A stretch of DNA of 37,067 nt from Vibrio penaeicida (GTDB lineage Bacteria > Pseudomonadota > Gammaproteobacteria > Enterobacterales > Vibrionaceae): the NCBI RefSeq assembly GCF_002933855.1, contig NZ_BFAQ01000060.1, positions 1 through 37,067 on the forward strand, written 5' to 3'. Shown one piece after another: positions 24,770 to 32,783 of this stretch. Under the pieces are notes generated by a model, which searched no databases, was not told where the DNA came from, and was given only the letters and a program-made list of their open reading frames with translations. Within the stretch, counting starts at the first letter, position 1. Every line of letters starts with the position of its first letter. A program made the position numbers and the translations under genes.

Positions 24770-25201
24770 ATGAGCAAATGGCTAACCGCCCTGTTGGCAC
24801 TGTGCCTAGTCGCGCCAGTCACAGCAGGTCAATTCAAAACCATCAAAAATATCGAAGTTCACTACTCTGCATTTAACACGACATTTCTTACCCCTAAAGT
24901 GGCTAGGCAATACGATCTCACTCGAAATGGGTATTCCGCTTTACTGAACATCAGTGTTTTAGATGACTCCAAAATTGGCAAACCCGCCATCACTGCCAAA
25001 CTGGAAGGTCATGCTAAAAATTTGTTGGGGCAAATACGAGAACTGACGTTTAGAGAAGTCAAAGAAGGTACTGCAATATATTACTTAGCTGAGATTCCGA
25101 TTACCCATGAAGAGATCATTACTTTCACAGTAGATGTAGATTCAGGCTTATCTGGAAAAGGACAATTACGCTTTACCCAAAAATTCTACGTGGAAGAATA
25201 A
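24770..25201 (+). CDS. DUF4426 exported protein
   Basis: A 143-residue predicted periplasmic protein. The start at ATG 24770 is supported by AGAGGAAG 6 bases upstream and yields the signal peptide MSKWLTALLALCLVAPVTA; a longer TTG-initiated reading would bury it. The mature part (FKTIKNIEVHYSAFNTTFL, LNISVLDD, LTFREVKEG) matches what I know as DUF4426, common in vibrios and relatives between yggU and rdgB. Beta-rich in character; function unknown. Confidence 0.85.
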   Translation: MSKWLTALLALCLVAPVTAGQFKTIKNIEVHYSAFNTTFLTPKVARQYDLTRNGYSALLNISVLDDSKIGKPAITAKLEGHAKNLLGQIRELTFREVKEGTAIYYLAEIPITHEEIITFTVDVDSGLSGKGQLRFTQKFYVEE

Positions 25202-25291
25202 TTGAGCGACAAAAAGAAGAGTAATGGAGTCGCGTAGCTGAAAAGTGATATCCTTGCGCCGCTTCCAATCTTACTGACAGGAAACCTCATA

Positions 25292-25891
25292 ATGAACAAA
25301 TTGGTATTAGCGACAGGAAATCAGGGCAAAGTAAAAGAAATGGCGACCCTGCTGTCTGAATTCGGCTTCGATGTATTGGCACAAAGCGAATTCAATGTTT
25401 CCTCAGTGGCAGAAACTGGTACAACATTTATCGAAAATGCCATCATCAAAGCTCGACACGCTGCAAAAGAAACGGGCTTGCCCGCTATCGCAGACGATTC
25501 TGGTCTTGAGGTGGACTTTCTAAAAGGCGCGCCTGGCATCTACTCTGCACGCTACGCTGGCGAAGATGCTTCTGACCAAGATAACCTTGAAAAGCTCTTA
25601 CAAGCGATGACAGACGTACCAGAAGCACAGAGAACAGCTCGCTTCCATTGTGTACTGGTATTGATGCGCCATGAAAACGATCCTACGCCCATTGTTTGCC
25701 ATGGAAAATGGGAAGGGAAGATCCTAACTCAAGCGCACGGTGAAAATGGTTTCGGCTACGACCCTATTTTCTATGTACCGGAAGATAATTGCGCGTCTGC
25801 GGAATTAGATCCCATTCGCAAGAAGGAACTTTCTCATCGTGGAAAGGCCTTAAGCCAGCTATTTGACCAGCTTAAGCAGCAAGGCATCTAA
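25292..25891 (+). CDS. rdgB: XTP/dITP (non-canonical purine NTP) pyrophosphatase
   Basis: Cleanses the nucleotide pool of dITP, XTP and related triphosphates. The 199-residue protein (E. coli 197) has the N-terminal LVLATGNQGKVKEM substrate-binding stretch, AIADDSGLEVDFLKGAPGIYSARYAG with the catalytic acidic residues, GFGYDPIFY and LSHRGKAL. GGAAA precedes the ATG. Followed 6 bases later by hemW. Confidence 0.98.
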   Translation: MNKLVLATGNQGKVKEMATLLSEFGFDVLAQSEFNVSSVAETGTTFIENAIIKARHAAKETGLPAIADDSGLEVDFLKGAPGIYSARYAGEDASDQDNLEKLLQAMTDVPEAQRTARFHCVLVLMRHENDPTPIVCHGKWEGKILTQAHGENGFGYDPIFYVPEDNCASAELDPIRKKELSHRGKALSQLFDQLKQQGI

Positions 25892-25897
25892 CGTCTT

Positions 25898-27073
25898 ATG
25901 CTCACACCACCCGCGTTAAGCCTTTATGTACACATCCCTTGGTGCGTACAAAAGTGCCCCTATTGTGATTTCAATTCGCATGCGCTCAAAGCTGATATAC
26001 CAGAAGCAGAGTACATTGCTGCACTGCTCGAAGATCTCGAAACAGACATTGAGCGATACAAACTCAATGACAACCCAAGACTGCTGCATTCGATCTTTAT
26101 TGGAGGCGGCACACCGAGCTTAATTTCGGCAGAAGGTATCTCGGATCTACTCCAAGGTATTGAGCACCGGCTCCCTTTTAAACCGGATATCGAAATTACG
26201 ATGGAAGCCAATCCAGGGAGTATTGAAGCAGAGCGTTTTGTTGGATATCGGAAAGCAGGCGTCACTCGAATATCTATTGGCGTACAAAGCTTCGAACAAG
26301 AAAAGTTAGAACGACTTGGTCGTATTCATGGCAAAGAAGAAGCCGTCAACGCTGCGAAGCTCGCGCATAAGATCGGGCTAAACAGCTTTAATCTTGATCT
26401 CATGCATGGTTTACCCGATCAAAGCATAGAGCAGGCTCTCAGCGACCTAGAAAAGGCGATAGAATTAGATCCTCCACACTTATCTTGGTATCAACTGACA
26501 ATAGAACCCAATACCATGTTCTATTACAAACCGCCGACACTGCCAGATGATGATGACTTGTGGGATATCTTCGATCTCGGACACCAAAAGTTGACCGATG
26601 CAGGTTATGTTCAATATGAAATATCTGGCTACAGCAAACCAGAATACCAATGCCAACATAACTTAAACTATTGGCGTTTTGGTGACTACCTTGGCATTGG
26701 CTGTGGCTCACACGGAAAAGTCAGCTTTGCAGATGGGCGTATTGTTCGCACCACAAAAGTGAAACATCCACGTGGCTATTTGGCGGCGTATCAGAACATG
26801 GTCAAGCCTTACCTTGACAAAGAACAGCAAGTATCAGACGAAGACCGTCCATTTGAGTTCTTTATGAATCGCTTTCGCTTGCTTGAAGCGTGCCCCAAAA
26901 AAGATTTCAGCGAGATGACGGGGCTAGACTTCTCGGCGATTCAAGACACAATTAGCAATGCACTTGAGCTTGGCTACTTGTCGGAAACAGAAACCCATTG
27001 GCAAGTCACCGAAAAAGGAAAACTTTTCCTTAATGATTTGCTAGAGGCATTTATGCCAGAGGAAGATGAATAG
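25898..27073 (+). CDS. hemW: Radical SAM haem chaperone HemW
   Basis: Haem-binding radical SAM protein thought to deliver haem to respiratory enzymes; formerly called a coproporphyrinogen III oxidase-like protein. The 391-residue product has YVHIPWCVQKCPYCDFNSH with the CX3CX2C cluster ligands, IFIGGGTPSLIS, and GVQSFEQEKLERLGRIH. The extra N-terminal sequence typical of true HemN is absent, consistent with HemW. It ends in a hairpin facing glsB. Confidence 0.96.
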   Translation: MLTPPALSLYVHIPWCVQKCPYCDFNSHALKADIPEAEYIAALLEDLETDIERYKLNDNPRLLHSIFIGGGTPSLISAEGISDLLQGIEHRLPFKPDIEITMEANPGSIEAERFVGYRKAGVTRISIGVQSFEQEKLERLGRIHGKEEAVNAAKLAHKIGLNSFNLDLMHGLPDQSIEQALSDLEKAIELDPPHLSWYQLTIEPNTMFYYKPPTLPDDDDLWDIFDLGHQKLTDAGYVQYEISGYSKPEYQCQHNLNYWRFGDYLGIGCGSHGKVSFADGRIVRTTKVKHPRGYLAAYQNMVKPYLDKEQQVSDEDRPFEFFMNRFRLLEACPKKDFSEMTGLDFSAIQDTISNALELGYLSETETHWQVTEKGKLFLNDLLEAFMPEEDE

Positions 27074-27098
27074 GCAGGAGAACTCCTGCCTAACATTT
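27073..27098. terminator. Hairpin between hemW and glsB
   Basis: GGCAGGA (27073-27079) pairs with TCCTGCC (27084-27090) around a four-base loop, with only a weak T-run. The hairpin overlaps the last base of the hemW stop. Probably acts for both converging genes. Confidence 0.6.
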
Positions 27099-27107
27099 AA
27101 GATCCGA

Positions 27108-28028
27108 CTAGAAAATTGAACGTCCGATTCGCTCTGAAAATAGCTCTAAGGCTTGGGTGCCAGCCAAAGAATTACCAGATGCATCAAGTTCTGGAGACCA
27201 TACTGCGATCGTCATTTCACCGGGCACAATGGCAACAATCCCTCCACCAACACCAGACTTACCCGGCATGCCAACCCGATACGCAAATTCCCCTGCGCCA
27301 TCATACAAGCCACATGTCGCCAACAATGCGTTAAGCTGCTTTGTTTGTGTAGGTGTGATCACTTGCTTCCCTGTCTGTACCGATACCCCCTTGTTTGCCA
27401 AATAACTGAACGTTTTAGCTAAATCAACACAGCTCATTTTTAATGCGCAGGCATGGAAGTAGTTATTCAGCACAGGAATCACGTCATTTTGGAAATTACT
27501 AAATGATCGCATTAAGTAAGCAATTGCTGCATTGCGGTCGCTGTGCATCATTTCCGAGGCCGCCACCACTTTGTCGTACACAATATGAGTATCACCAGAT
27601 AGCTGGCGAACAAACTCCAGCAATCGCTGTCTTGGTGCAGAAAGGCGGCTATGAAGTAAATCAGCAACCACAATGGCTCCAGCATTAATGAAGGGGTTAC
27701 GAGGGATTCCCTGCTCCATTTCTAGCTGAATCATCGAGTTGAATGCCTGACCCGATGGCTCTTTTCCAACTCGGCTCCAGATTTCTTCCTGCTGATACAA
27801 AACCATGGCAAGCGTTAGGCTTAACGCTTTAGAGATAGACTGAATCGAAAAGGGTTCATCGGCATCGCCAGACTGGAATACTTTCCCGTCGTTGGTATAA
27901 ACGGCCATCGCCAATTTTTCATTGTGCACTTTTGCTAATGCTGGAATGTAGTCAGCGACTTTGCCTTTCCCAATCAATGGTCGAACATCATCAAGTATGT
28001 CGGCAAGCAGTAAGTTTGTAGGTTTCAT
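27108..28028 (-). CDS. glsB: Glutaminase
   Basis: Hydrolyses glutamine to glutamate and ammonia. The 306-residue protein is of the serine-dependent beta-lactamase-like family: FSIQSISKALSLTLA contains the SxxK catalytic pair, and NPFINAGAIVVADLL and GKSGVGGGIVAIVPGEM are family signatures. Length matches E. coli GlsB (308). The start at 28028 follows AAGGTCC. Transcribed on its own toward hemW. Confidence 0.97.
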   Translation of the reverse strand: MKPTNLLLADILDDVRPLIGKGKVADYIPALAKVHNEKLAMAVYTNDGKVFQSGDADEPFSIQSISKALSLTLAMVLYQQEEIWSRVGKEPSGQAFNSMIQLEMEQGIPRNPFINAGAIVVADLLHSRLSAPRQRLLEFVRQLSGDTHIVYDKVVAASEMMHSDRNAAIAYLMRSFSNFQNDVIPVLNNYFHACALKMSCVDLAKTFSYLANKGVSVQTGKQVITPTQTKQLNALLATCGLYDGAGEFAYRVGMPGKSGVGGGIVAIVPGEMTIAVWSPELDASGNSLAGTQALELFSERIGRSIF

Positions 28029-28088
28029 TAATTAGTGGACCTTAATTTTTATTCTTATCGTTTTTCTTTTTTCGCCCTTTAGAAGAGC

Positions 28089-28117
28089 AAAAAAGCCAAC
28101 ATAACGTTGGCTTTTTT
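28089..28117. terminator. Terminator downstream of trmB
   Basis: AAAAAAGCCAAC (28089-28100) pairs with GTTGGCTTTTTT (28106-28117) around a five-base loop. On the minus strand it terminates trmB before the glsB leader. It is symmetrical enough to act in both directions. Confidence 0.8.
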
Positions 28118-28197
28118 GGGTCTCATCACCAAATGTATTAATTGGTGTGTGCCCAGAAATAAATTGCTTCTAACTTAAGGCAGTTAGCGCTTAAAAG

Positions 28198-28917
28198 TTA
28201 GCTTACACGCTTAAATTTAATATCCCAAACACCATGCCCCAAACGGTGACCTCGCGCCTCAAACTTAGTCAAAGGGCGATCGTCAGGTCTTGGCACAAAA
28301 TCACCTTCTTCAGCAATATTTGTGTAGCCAGGCGCTTCATTCATAATTTCAATCATATGCTCTGAGTAATTCTCCCAGTCGGTTGCCATATGGAAGATAC
28401 CCTCTTCCAATTTCAGTTTTTGGCGAACCATTTCAGCAAAATCAAGCTGAACAATGCGGCGCTTATGGTGACGCTTTTTATGCCACGGGTCTGGGAAGAA
28501 AAGTTGAAGTGTCGCCAAGCTGCTGTCTGGAATCATATTTGCAAACACTTCCACCGCATCGTGACACATTACACGCAAGTTAGTAATGCCCGCTTCGCGT
28601 GCTGCTGCAAGACAAGCACCAACACCAGGGCTATGTACTTCTATACCAATGAAATTTTTCTCTGGTGCATTTTTAGCCATTTCAACTAATGATGCACCCA
28701 TTCCGAAACCAATTTCCAGAACCACAGGGTTGTCATTACCAAATACTTCTTTCCAATCAAGAAGCTGTGATTGATAGTCGATACCCATTGTCGGCCAGCA
28801 CTCATTCATCGCACTTTCCTGACCTTTGGTAAGACGCCCTTCACGACGTACAAAACTGCGAACTTTACGTACCAGTTTGCCGTCTTCAGTGTATTCGTTA
28901 GTGGTCACTTCACTCAT
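28198..28917 (-). CDS. trmB: tRNA (guanine-46-N7)-methyltransferase
   Basis: Forms m7G46 in the variable loop of tRNAs. The start MSEVTTNEYTEDGKLVRKV at 28917 gives 239 residues, the E. coli length; a longer in-frame reading upstream adds 38 residues that do not belong to the family. The SAM motif VLEIGFGMGASLVEMA, FIGIEVHSPGVG and LFFPDPWHKKRHHKRRIVQ are diagnostic. It diverges from mutY across 189 bases. Confidence 0.97.
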   Translation of the reverse strand: MSEVTTNEYTEDGKLVRKVRSFVRREGRLTKGQESAMNECWPTMGIDYQSQLLDWKEVFGNDNPVVLEIGFGMGASLVEMAKNAPEKNFIGIEVHSPGVGACLAAAREAGITNLRVMCHDAVEVFANMIPDSSLATLQLFFPDPWHKKRHHKRRIVQLDFAEMVRQKLKLEEGIFHMATDWENYSEHMIEIMNEAPGYTNIAEEGDFVPRPDDRPLTKFEARGHRLGHGVWDIKFKRVS

Positions 28918-29106
28918 TGATTTTAGCCTGCGCATTAATTGATCAAAGCGGGGATTATCCAAAGAATTGGCGTTGGTGCAAGTGTTATTCGAAGAAAAAG
29001 CCCTTGGCAATTTCACACGCAATCTCCACACACTTTGTCGGTTTTACTTCCAGCCCTAAGTGTGGTGCAATTTTGCCCTTAATAAAAGCAAAAAGCAGAG
29101 CATGTC

Positions 29107-30159
29107 GTGACACCATTCGCAAAGGCAATTTTAACTTGGTATGACGCTTACGGGCGCAAAAGCCTACCGTGGCAACAGAACAAAACCGCGTATTCGGTTT
29201 GGCTATCTGAGATCATGCTTCAGCAGACTCAAGTCGCCACCGTCATCCCATACTACGAGCGTTTTCTTAACCGCTTTCCTACAGTAACGGATCTCGCTAA
29301 TGCCGACCAAGATGAAGTCCTGCATCTATGGACGGGGCTTGGCTACTATGCCCGAGCGAGAAACCTACATAAAGCAGCAAAGGAGGTCGCCGAAAAATAC
29401 CAAGGTGAATTTCCACAAGATCTGGAGAGCATGAATGCCCTACCAGGGATTGGGCGTTCTACCGCAGCTGCCGTACTTTCGTCTGTTTACAAGCTACCCC
29501 ACGCCATTCTAGACGGGAACGTAAAGCGTACATTAGCTCGCAGCTTCGCAGTTTCAGGCTGGCCAGGGCAGAAAAAAGTGGAAAATAAACTTTGGGAGTA
29601 CGCTGAACAGCACACTCCAAACACCAATGTCGATAAATACAATCAAGCGATGATGGATATGGGGGCAATGATTTGCACACGAAGCAAACCAAAATGCACG
29701 TTATGCCCTGTATCAACAATGTGTGAAAGCCACAAAAATGGGAATCAACTCGATTACCCTGGTAAAAAACCGAAAAAAGAAAAACCCGTAAAAGAGACTT
29801 GGTTTGCGTTGCTCTATCACGATAACCACATATGGCTGGAACAGAGACCACAAAGTGGAATTTGGGGTGGGCTATTTTGTTTCCCTCAAAAAGAAGACCA
29901 TGAATTGGCGACAGAGTTAGATAAGCGGTCAATTACGGAATCAACCATAGACGAAGAAAAAACGCTTATTGCGTTTCGTCATACCTTCAGCCACTACCAT
30001 TTAGATATCACTCCCGTTTTGTTCAAACTTTCTAAACAGCCGGACATGGTAATGGAAGGAACGAAGGGTCTCTGGTATAACTTGTCACAACCTGAAGAAA
30101 TTGGCTTAGCTGCTCCTGTAAAGCAGTTAATTGAAAGCCTACCCTTTGAAATAAATTAA
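29107..30159 (+). CDS. mutY: Adenine DNA glycosylase
   Basis: Removes adenine mispaired with 8-oxoguanine. The 350-residue protein (E. coli 350) starts with GTG at 29107, before the family beginning FAKAILTWYDAYGRKSLPWQ; no better start is in frame. It has WLSEIMLQQTQVATV with the catalytic Glu, the helix-hairpin-helix ALPGIGRSTAAAVLS, the catalytic Asp in AILDGNVKR, and the 4Fe-4S ligands C-X6-C-X2-C-X5-C in CTRSKPKCTLCPVSTMC. The C-terminal Nudix-like domain (GLWYNL and before) recognises 8-oxoG. First gene of mutY-yggX-mltC. Confidence 0.97.
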   Translation: MTPFAKAILTWYDAYGRKSLPWQQNKTAYSVWLSEIMLQQTQVATVIPYYERFLNRFPTVTDLANADQDEVLHLWTGLGYYARARNLHKAAKEVAEKYQGEFPQDLESMNALPGIGRSTAAAVLSSVYKLPHAILDGNVKRTLARSFAVSGWPGQKKVENKLWEYAEQHTPNTNVDKYNQAMMDMGAMICTRSKPKCTLCPVSTMCESHKNGNQLDYPGKKPKKEKPVKETWFALLYHDNHIWLEQRPQSGIWGGLFCFPQKEDHELATELDKRSITESTIDEEKTLIAFRHTFSHYHLDITPVLFKLSKQPDMVMEGTKGLWYNLSQPEEIGLAAPVKQLIESLPFEIN

Positions 30160-30168
30160 GGAGTCATT

Positions 30169-30441
30169 ATGAGCCGCACTGTATTCTGTGCTCGATTGAA
30201 GAAAGACGGAGAGGGATTGGATTTTCAACTGTATCCCGGCGATCTGGGCAAGCGTATTTTTGATAACATCTCGAAAGAGGCATGGGGCATGTGGCAACAC
30301 AAGCAAACTATGCTTATCAACGAGAAGAAGCTCAACATGATGGACCCTGAACATCGTAAAGAGCTAGAAAAAGAAATGGTCAACTTCTTGTTTGAAGGTA
30401 AAGACGTCGTCATCGATGGTTACACGCCACCGAGCGAATGA
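30169..30441 (+). CDS. yggX: Fe(2+)-trafficking protein YggX
   Basis: A 90-residue protein linked to iron handling and protection of iron-sulphur clusters against oxidation. Starts MSRTVFCARLKKDGEGLDFQ, with the conserved Cys7, and has PGDLGKRIFDNISKEAW and MLINEKKLNMMDPEHRK. Length equals E. coli YggX (91). Nine bases after mutY with AAGGAG as ribosome-binding site, the usual pairing with an iron-sulphur glycosylase. Confidence 0.97.
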   Translation: MSRTVFCARLKKDGEGLDFQLYPGDLGKRIFDNISKEAWGMWQHKQTMLINEKKLNMMDPEHRKELEKEMVNFLFEGKDVVIDGYTPPSE

Positions 30442-30479
30442 TCACTTAAACGCATAACCTACCTTTACCTTTATCCCTT

Positions 30480-30516
30480 AAAAAGACATCATTACTTTCA
30501 TTAACGGTGTCTTTTT
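30480..30516 (+). terminator. Possible terminator between yggX and mltC
   Basis: AAAAAGACA (30480-30488) pairs with TGTCTTTTT (30508-30516) around a long loop. It is a weak, A+T-rich hairpin and may only attenuate read-through to mltC. Confidence 0.45.
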
Positions 30517-30526
30517 CGGGAAAACA

Positions 30527-31663
30527 ATGAAAAAAATAATCTACTTTTTTGCTGCCTTATTGCTCGTGGGATGCAGCCGTGAATTTATCGAAAACATTTA
30601 CCAAGTAGATTACGAACCCACCAATCGATTTGCTAAGAACCTCGCTGAGCTCCCTGGCCAATTCCAAAAAGACATTGCTGCACTTGATGCGTTGATGAAC
30701 AGTTTCTCCATTAATATTGAAAGAAAATGGGGCAAAGCAGAAATTCGAGTCGCGGGAAAAAGCAATTACGTAAAATACATAGATAACTATCAAAGCCGTG
30801 CAGAAGTCGATTTTGCAAAAGGTAAAGTGACCATTAGTACGGTTTCTTCTACTGAACCGAAAAAACACCTTAAAAATGCCATTGTCACCACATTGCTGAC
30901 ACCTGATGATCCAGCCAGCGTCGATTTGTATTCATCTTCCAATATAAAACTGGAAGGTAGACCTTTTCTTTATCAACAAGTCGTAGACCAAGACAAAAAA
31001 GCAATCCAATGGAGCTGGCGCGCAAATCGTTTTGCTGATTACCTCATCGCTAACCAGTTAAAGTCACGAACCATTGATTTCAAAAAATCCTTCTACGTTG
31101 AAATTCCGATGGTTAAAGACCATTTTGAGCGCCGCAGCTATAAATACGCTGACATCGTTCAAAGAGCGTCACGCAAGTATGACATCCCCGAAGATCTGAT
31201 TTACGCCATTATCAAAACCGAGAGTAGCTTCAACCCTTATGCCGTTAGCTGGGCAAATGCTTATGGCTTGATGCAAGTTGTTCCTAAAACAGCAGGTCGC
31301 GACGTATTCAAACTCGTCAAAAAGAAGCCAGGGCAACCCTCTCCTGAATACTTATTCGATCCTGAAAAGAATATCGATACAGGTACCGCTTATTTCTACA
31401 TTCTGAAGAACCGCTACCTAAAAAATGTGAAACACCCGACCTCTTTAGAATACAGTATGATTTCAGCCTACAACGGTGGAACCGGAGGCGTGTTAAATAC
31501 ATTCAATCGTAATGATAGAAAACGAGCCATGAGAGATTTAAATTCCCTTCAACCAAATCAAGTTTATTGGGCTCTGACCAAGAAACACCCGAACAGTGAA
31601 GCACGCCGTTATCTGGAAAAAGTGACTAAATTCAAGCGCGACTTCAATTCCGGTAAGAGTTAA
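30527..31663 (+). CDS. mltC: Membrane-bound lytic murein transglycosylase C
   Basis: Outer membrane lipoprotein that cleaves peptidoglycan glycan strands to 1,6-anhydromuropeptides. The 378-residue precursor starts MKKIIYFFAALLLVGCS with lipobox Cys16. The N-terminal DUF3393 region is followed by the SLT domain from about residue 215: AIIKTESSFNPYAVSWANAYGLMQVVPKTAG carries the catalytic Glu in the ESSF motif, and AYNGGTGG is present downstream. E. coli MltC is 359 residues. Follows yggX after 85 bases. Confidence 0.96.
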   Translation: MKKIIYFFAALLLVGCSREFIENIYQVDYEPTNRFAKNLAELPGQFQKDIAALDALMNSFSINIERKWGKAEIRVAGKSNYVKYIDNYQSRAEVDFAKGKVTISTVSSTEPKKHLKNAIVTTLLTPDDPASVDLYSSSNIKLEGRPFLYQQVVDQDKKAIQWSWRANRFADYLIANQLKSRTIDFKKSFYVEIPMVKDHFERRSYKYADIVQRASRKYDIPEDLIYAIIKTESSFNPYAVSWANAYGLMQVVPKTAGRDVFKLVKKKPGQPSPEYLFDPEKNIDTGTAYFYILKNRYLKNVKHPTSLEYSMISAYNGGTGGVLNTFNRNDRKRAMRDLNSLQPNQVYWALTKKHPNSEARRYLEKVTKFKRDFNSGKS

Positions 31664-31736
31664 GTGTTGAAACTTAGGCATATCGTTTACTTTCTCGACA
31701 AAAACGCACTTTTTTGATTTTTTTTGCAAAAAGAAG

Positions 31737-31765
31737 TTGACGGTAAGGCTGAAAATCCGTTTAAT
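31737..31765 (+). promoter_or_regulatory. Promoter of tRNA array 1
   Basis: TTGACG (31737-31742), a 17-base spacer and TTTAAT (31760-31765) form a strong sigma-70 promoter. The G+C-rich bases after the -10 box (AGCGCTCCGTCGCCC) look like a stringent-control discriminator. The first tRNA begins 12 bases after the -10. Confidence 0.85.
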
Positions 31766-31776
31766 AGCGCTCCGTC

Positions 31777-31852
31777 GCCCGGATAGCTCAGTCGGTAGAG
31801 CAGAGGATTGAAAATCCTCGTGTCGGTGGTTCGATTCCGCCTCCGGGCACCA
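31777..31852 (+). tRNA. tRNA-Phe (GAA), array 1
   Basis: A 76-base cloverleaf with encoded CCA. Acceptor GCCCGGA pairs with TCCGGGC, anticodon loop TTGAAAA. Nearly the same as E. coli tRNA-Phe. First of four in the array. Confidence 0.98.
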
Positions 31853-31909
31853 CAATTTGATTGTTGGTGTCTAACTTAGACGTTAACAAAGTAGCAAAGA
31901 ATTTAGTGT

Positions 31910-31985
<76 letters not shown>

Positions 31986-31992
31986 TTCTTTT

Positions 31993-32068
31993 GCCTCGAT
32001 AGCTCAGTCGGTAGAGCAGAGGATTGAAAATCCTCGTGTCGGTGGTTCGATTCCGCCTCGAGGCACCA
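31993..32068 (+). tRNA. tRNA-Phe (GAA) with variant acceptor stem, array 1
   Basis: Identical to the first tRNA-Phe except in the acceptor stem: GCCTCGA pairs with TCGAGGC in place of GCCCGGA with TCCGGGC. Pairs 4-69 and 5-68 are both changed with compensation, so folding is kept. Only 7 bases separate it from the tRNA-Thr before it. CCA is encoded. Confidence 0.97.
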
Positions 32069-32106
32069 TTATTTGGTGCTTGTCTTAATAAGATAACGCA
32101 AATAAT

Positions 32107-32182
32107 TCCCCCTTAGTTCAGTTGGTAGAACGGCGGACTGTTAATCCGTATGTCGCAGGTTCGAGTCCCGCAGGGGGAGCCA
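32107..32182 (+). tRNA. tRNA-Asn (GTT), array 1
   Basis: A 76-base cloverleaf starting with T. Acceptor TCCCCCT pairs with AGGGGGA, anticodon loop CTGTTAA, encoded GCCA end. Last of array 1; a terminator follows. Confidence 0.98.
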
Positions 32183-32190
32183 CTTTTAAG

Positions 32191-32218
32191 AAGCCAAGTC
32201 GAAAGACTTGGCTTTTTT
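32191..32218 (+). terminator. Terminator of tRNA array 1
   Basis: AAGCCAAGTC (32191-32200), GAAA tetraloop and GACTTGGCTT (32205-32214) followed by Ts. The same sequence, including its flanks, recurs after array 2 at 35169. Confidence 0.95.
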
Positions 32219-32783
32219 CGTTTTAACTTTTCCTATAATCCGCATTCGGCTAATACCCCAGACTTCGGCGACTCCATAAACCCCGCGACAGAAGTCATCA
32301 TCTAAACAGCCAATCTAAAATCATCACTTTTTCGATAAGCAGATACCATAAGAGTCTATGTGAGTATAATGACATTACTCGCCATACAATCGATAAAAGT
32401 AAGCCATCTAACAATTAAGATTTCACTTTCTCTTAATGATAATTTTATTGATCACCATCCAAATATTAAAAATTTATGAATTCCCATCGTTAGTTAGTCA
32501 AACAAAATAAGATAACGAATTCTATGATTAAAACTTAAACTAATAGAATATCTAGCTAATCATTTTATGCATTAAATATCATAATTTACCAAACAAGATC
32601 TCGATTAATTATTCGCCTAGATGTCAATTATTTCGAGCTAAAAATTTAATCTAACTCATACTTTGATATTTAAGCATTATAAAAATATTAAACTCTACCC
32701 TAATATGCCGATATAAAGCAGCAGGCAGAAATCGATACTTGGTTTCGGCTGACTTTAATTAGGCAAACTGCCGAGGGGACACC
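32219..32783. other. A+T-rich non-coding region before the chemoreceptor gene
   Basis: About 565 bases with no plausible gene on either strand. It is strongly A+T-rich from about 32400 to 32700. The only signal I can support is a sigma-28-like promoter near 32689-32714 and the AGGGG-type ribosome-binding site just before the MCP start. Confidence 0.6.
32689..32714 (+). promoter_or_regulatory. Possible sigma-28 (FliA) promoter of the MCP gene
   Basis: TAAA (32689-32692), 14 bases, then GCCGATAT (32707-32714). The sigma-28 consensus is TAAA-N15-GCCGATAA, so the -10 element matches 7 of 8 and spacing is one short. It lies 70 bases upstream of a chemoreceptor start, where such a promoter is expected. 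Confidence 0.5.

Noticed and set aside
28918..29031. 38-residue N-terminal extension of TrmB
   Set aside because: The extension is not part of the family and the shorter form equals the E. coli length of 239 residues.
31538..31855. Minus-strand frame reading through the tRNA-Phe promoter region
   Set aside because: The frame is antisense to mltC and to a tRNA gene; reading frames across tRNA genes are a common artefact.
32219..32783. Cyclic-di-GMP (GEMM) riboswitch before the chemoreceptor gene
   Set aside because: AGGCAAAC occurs near 32761, but the rest of the GEMM core, including the GGACGCAAAG-type segment, is missing.
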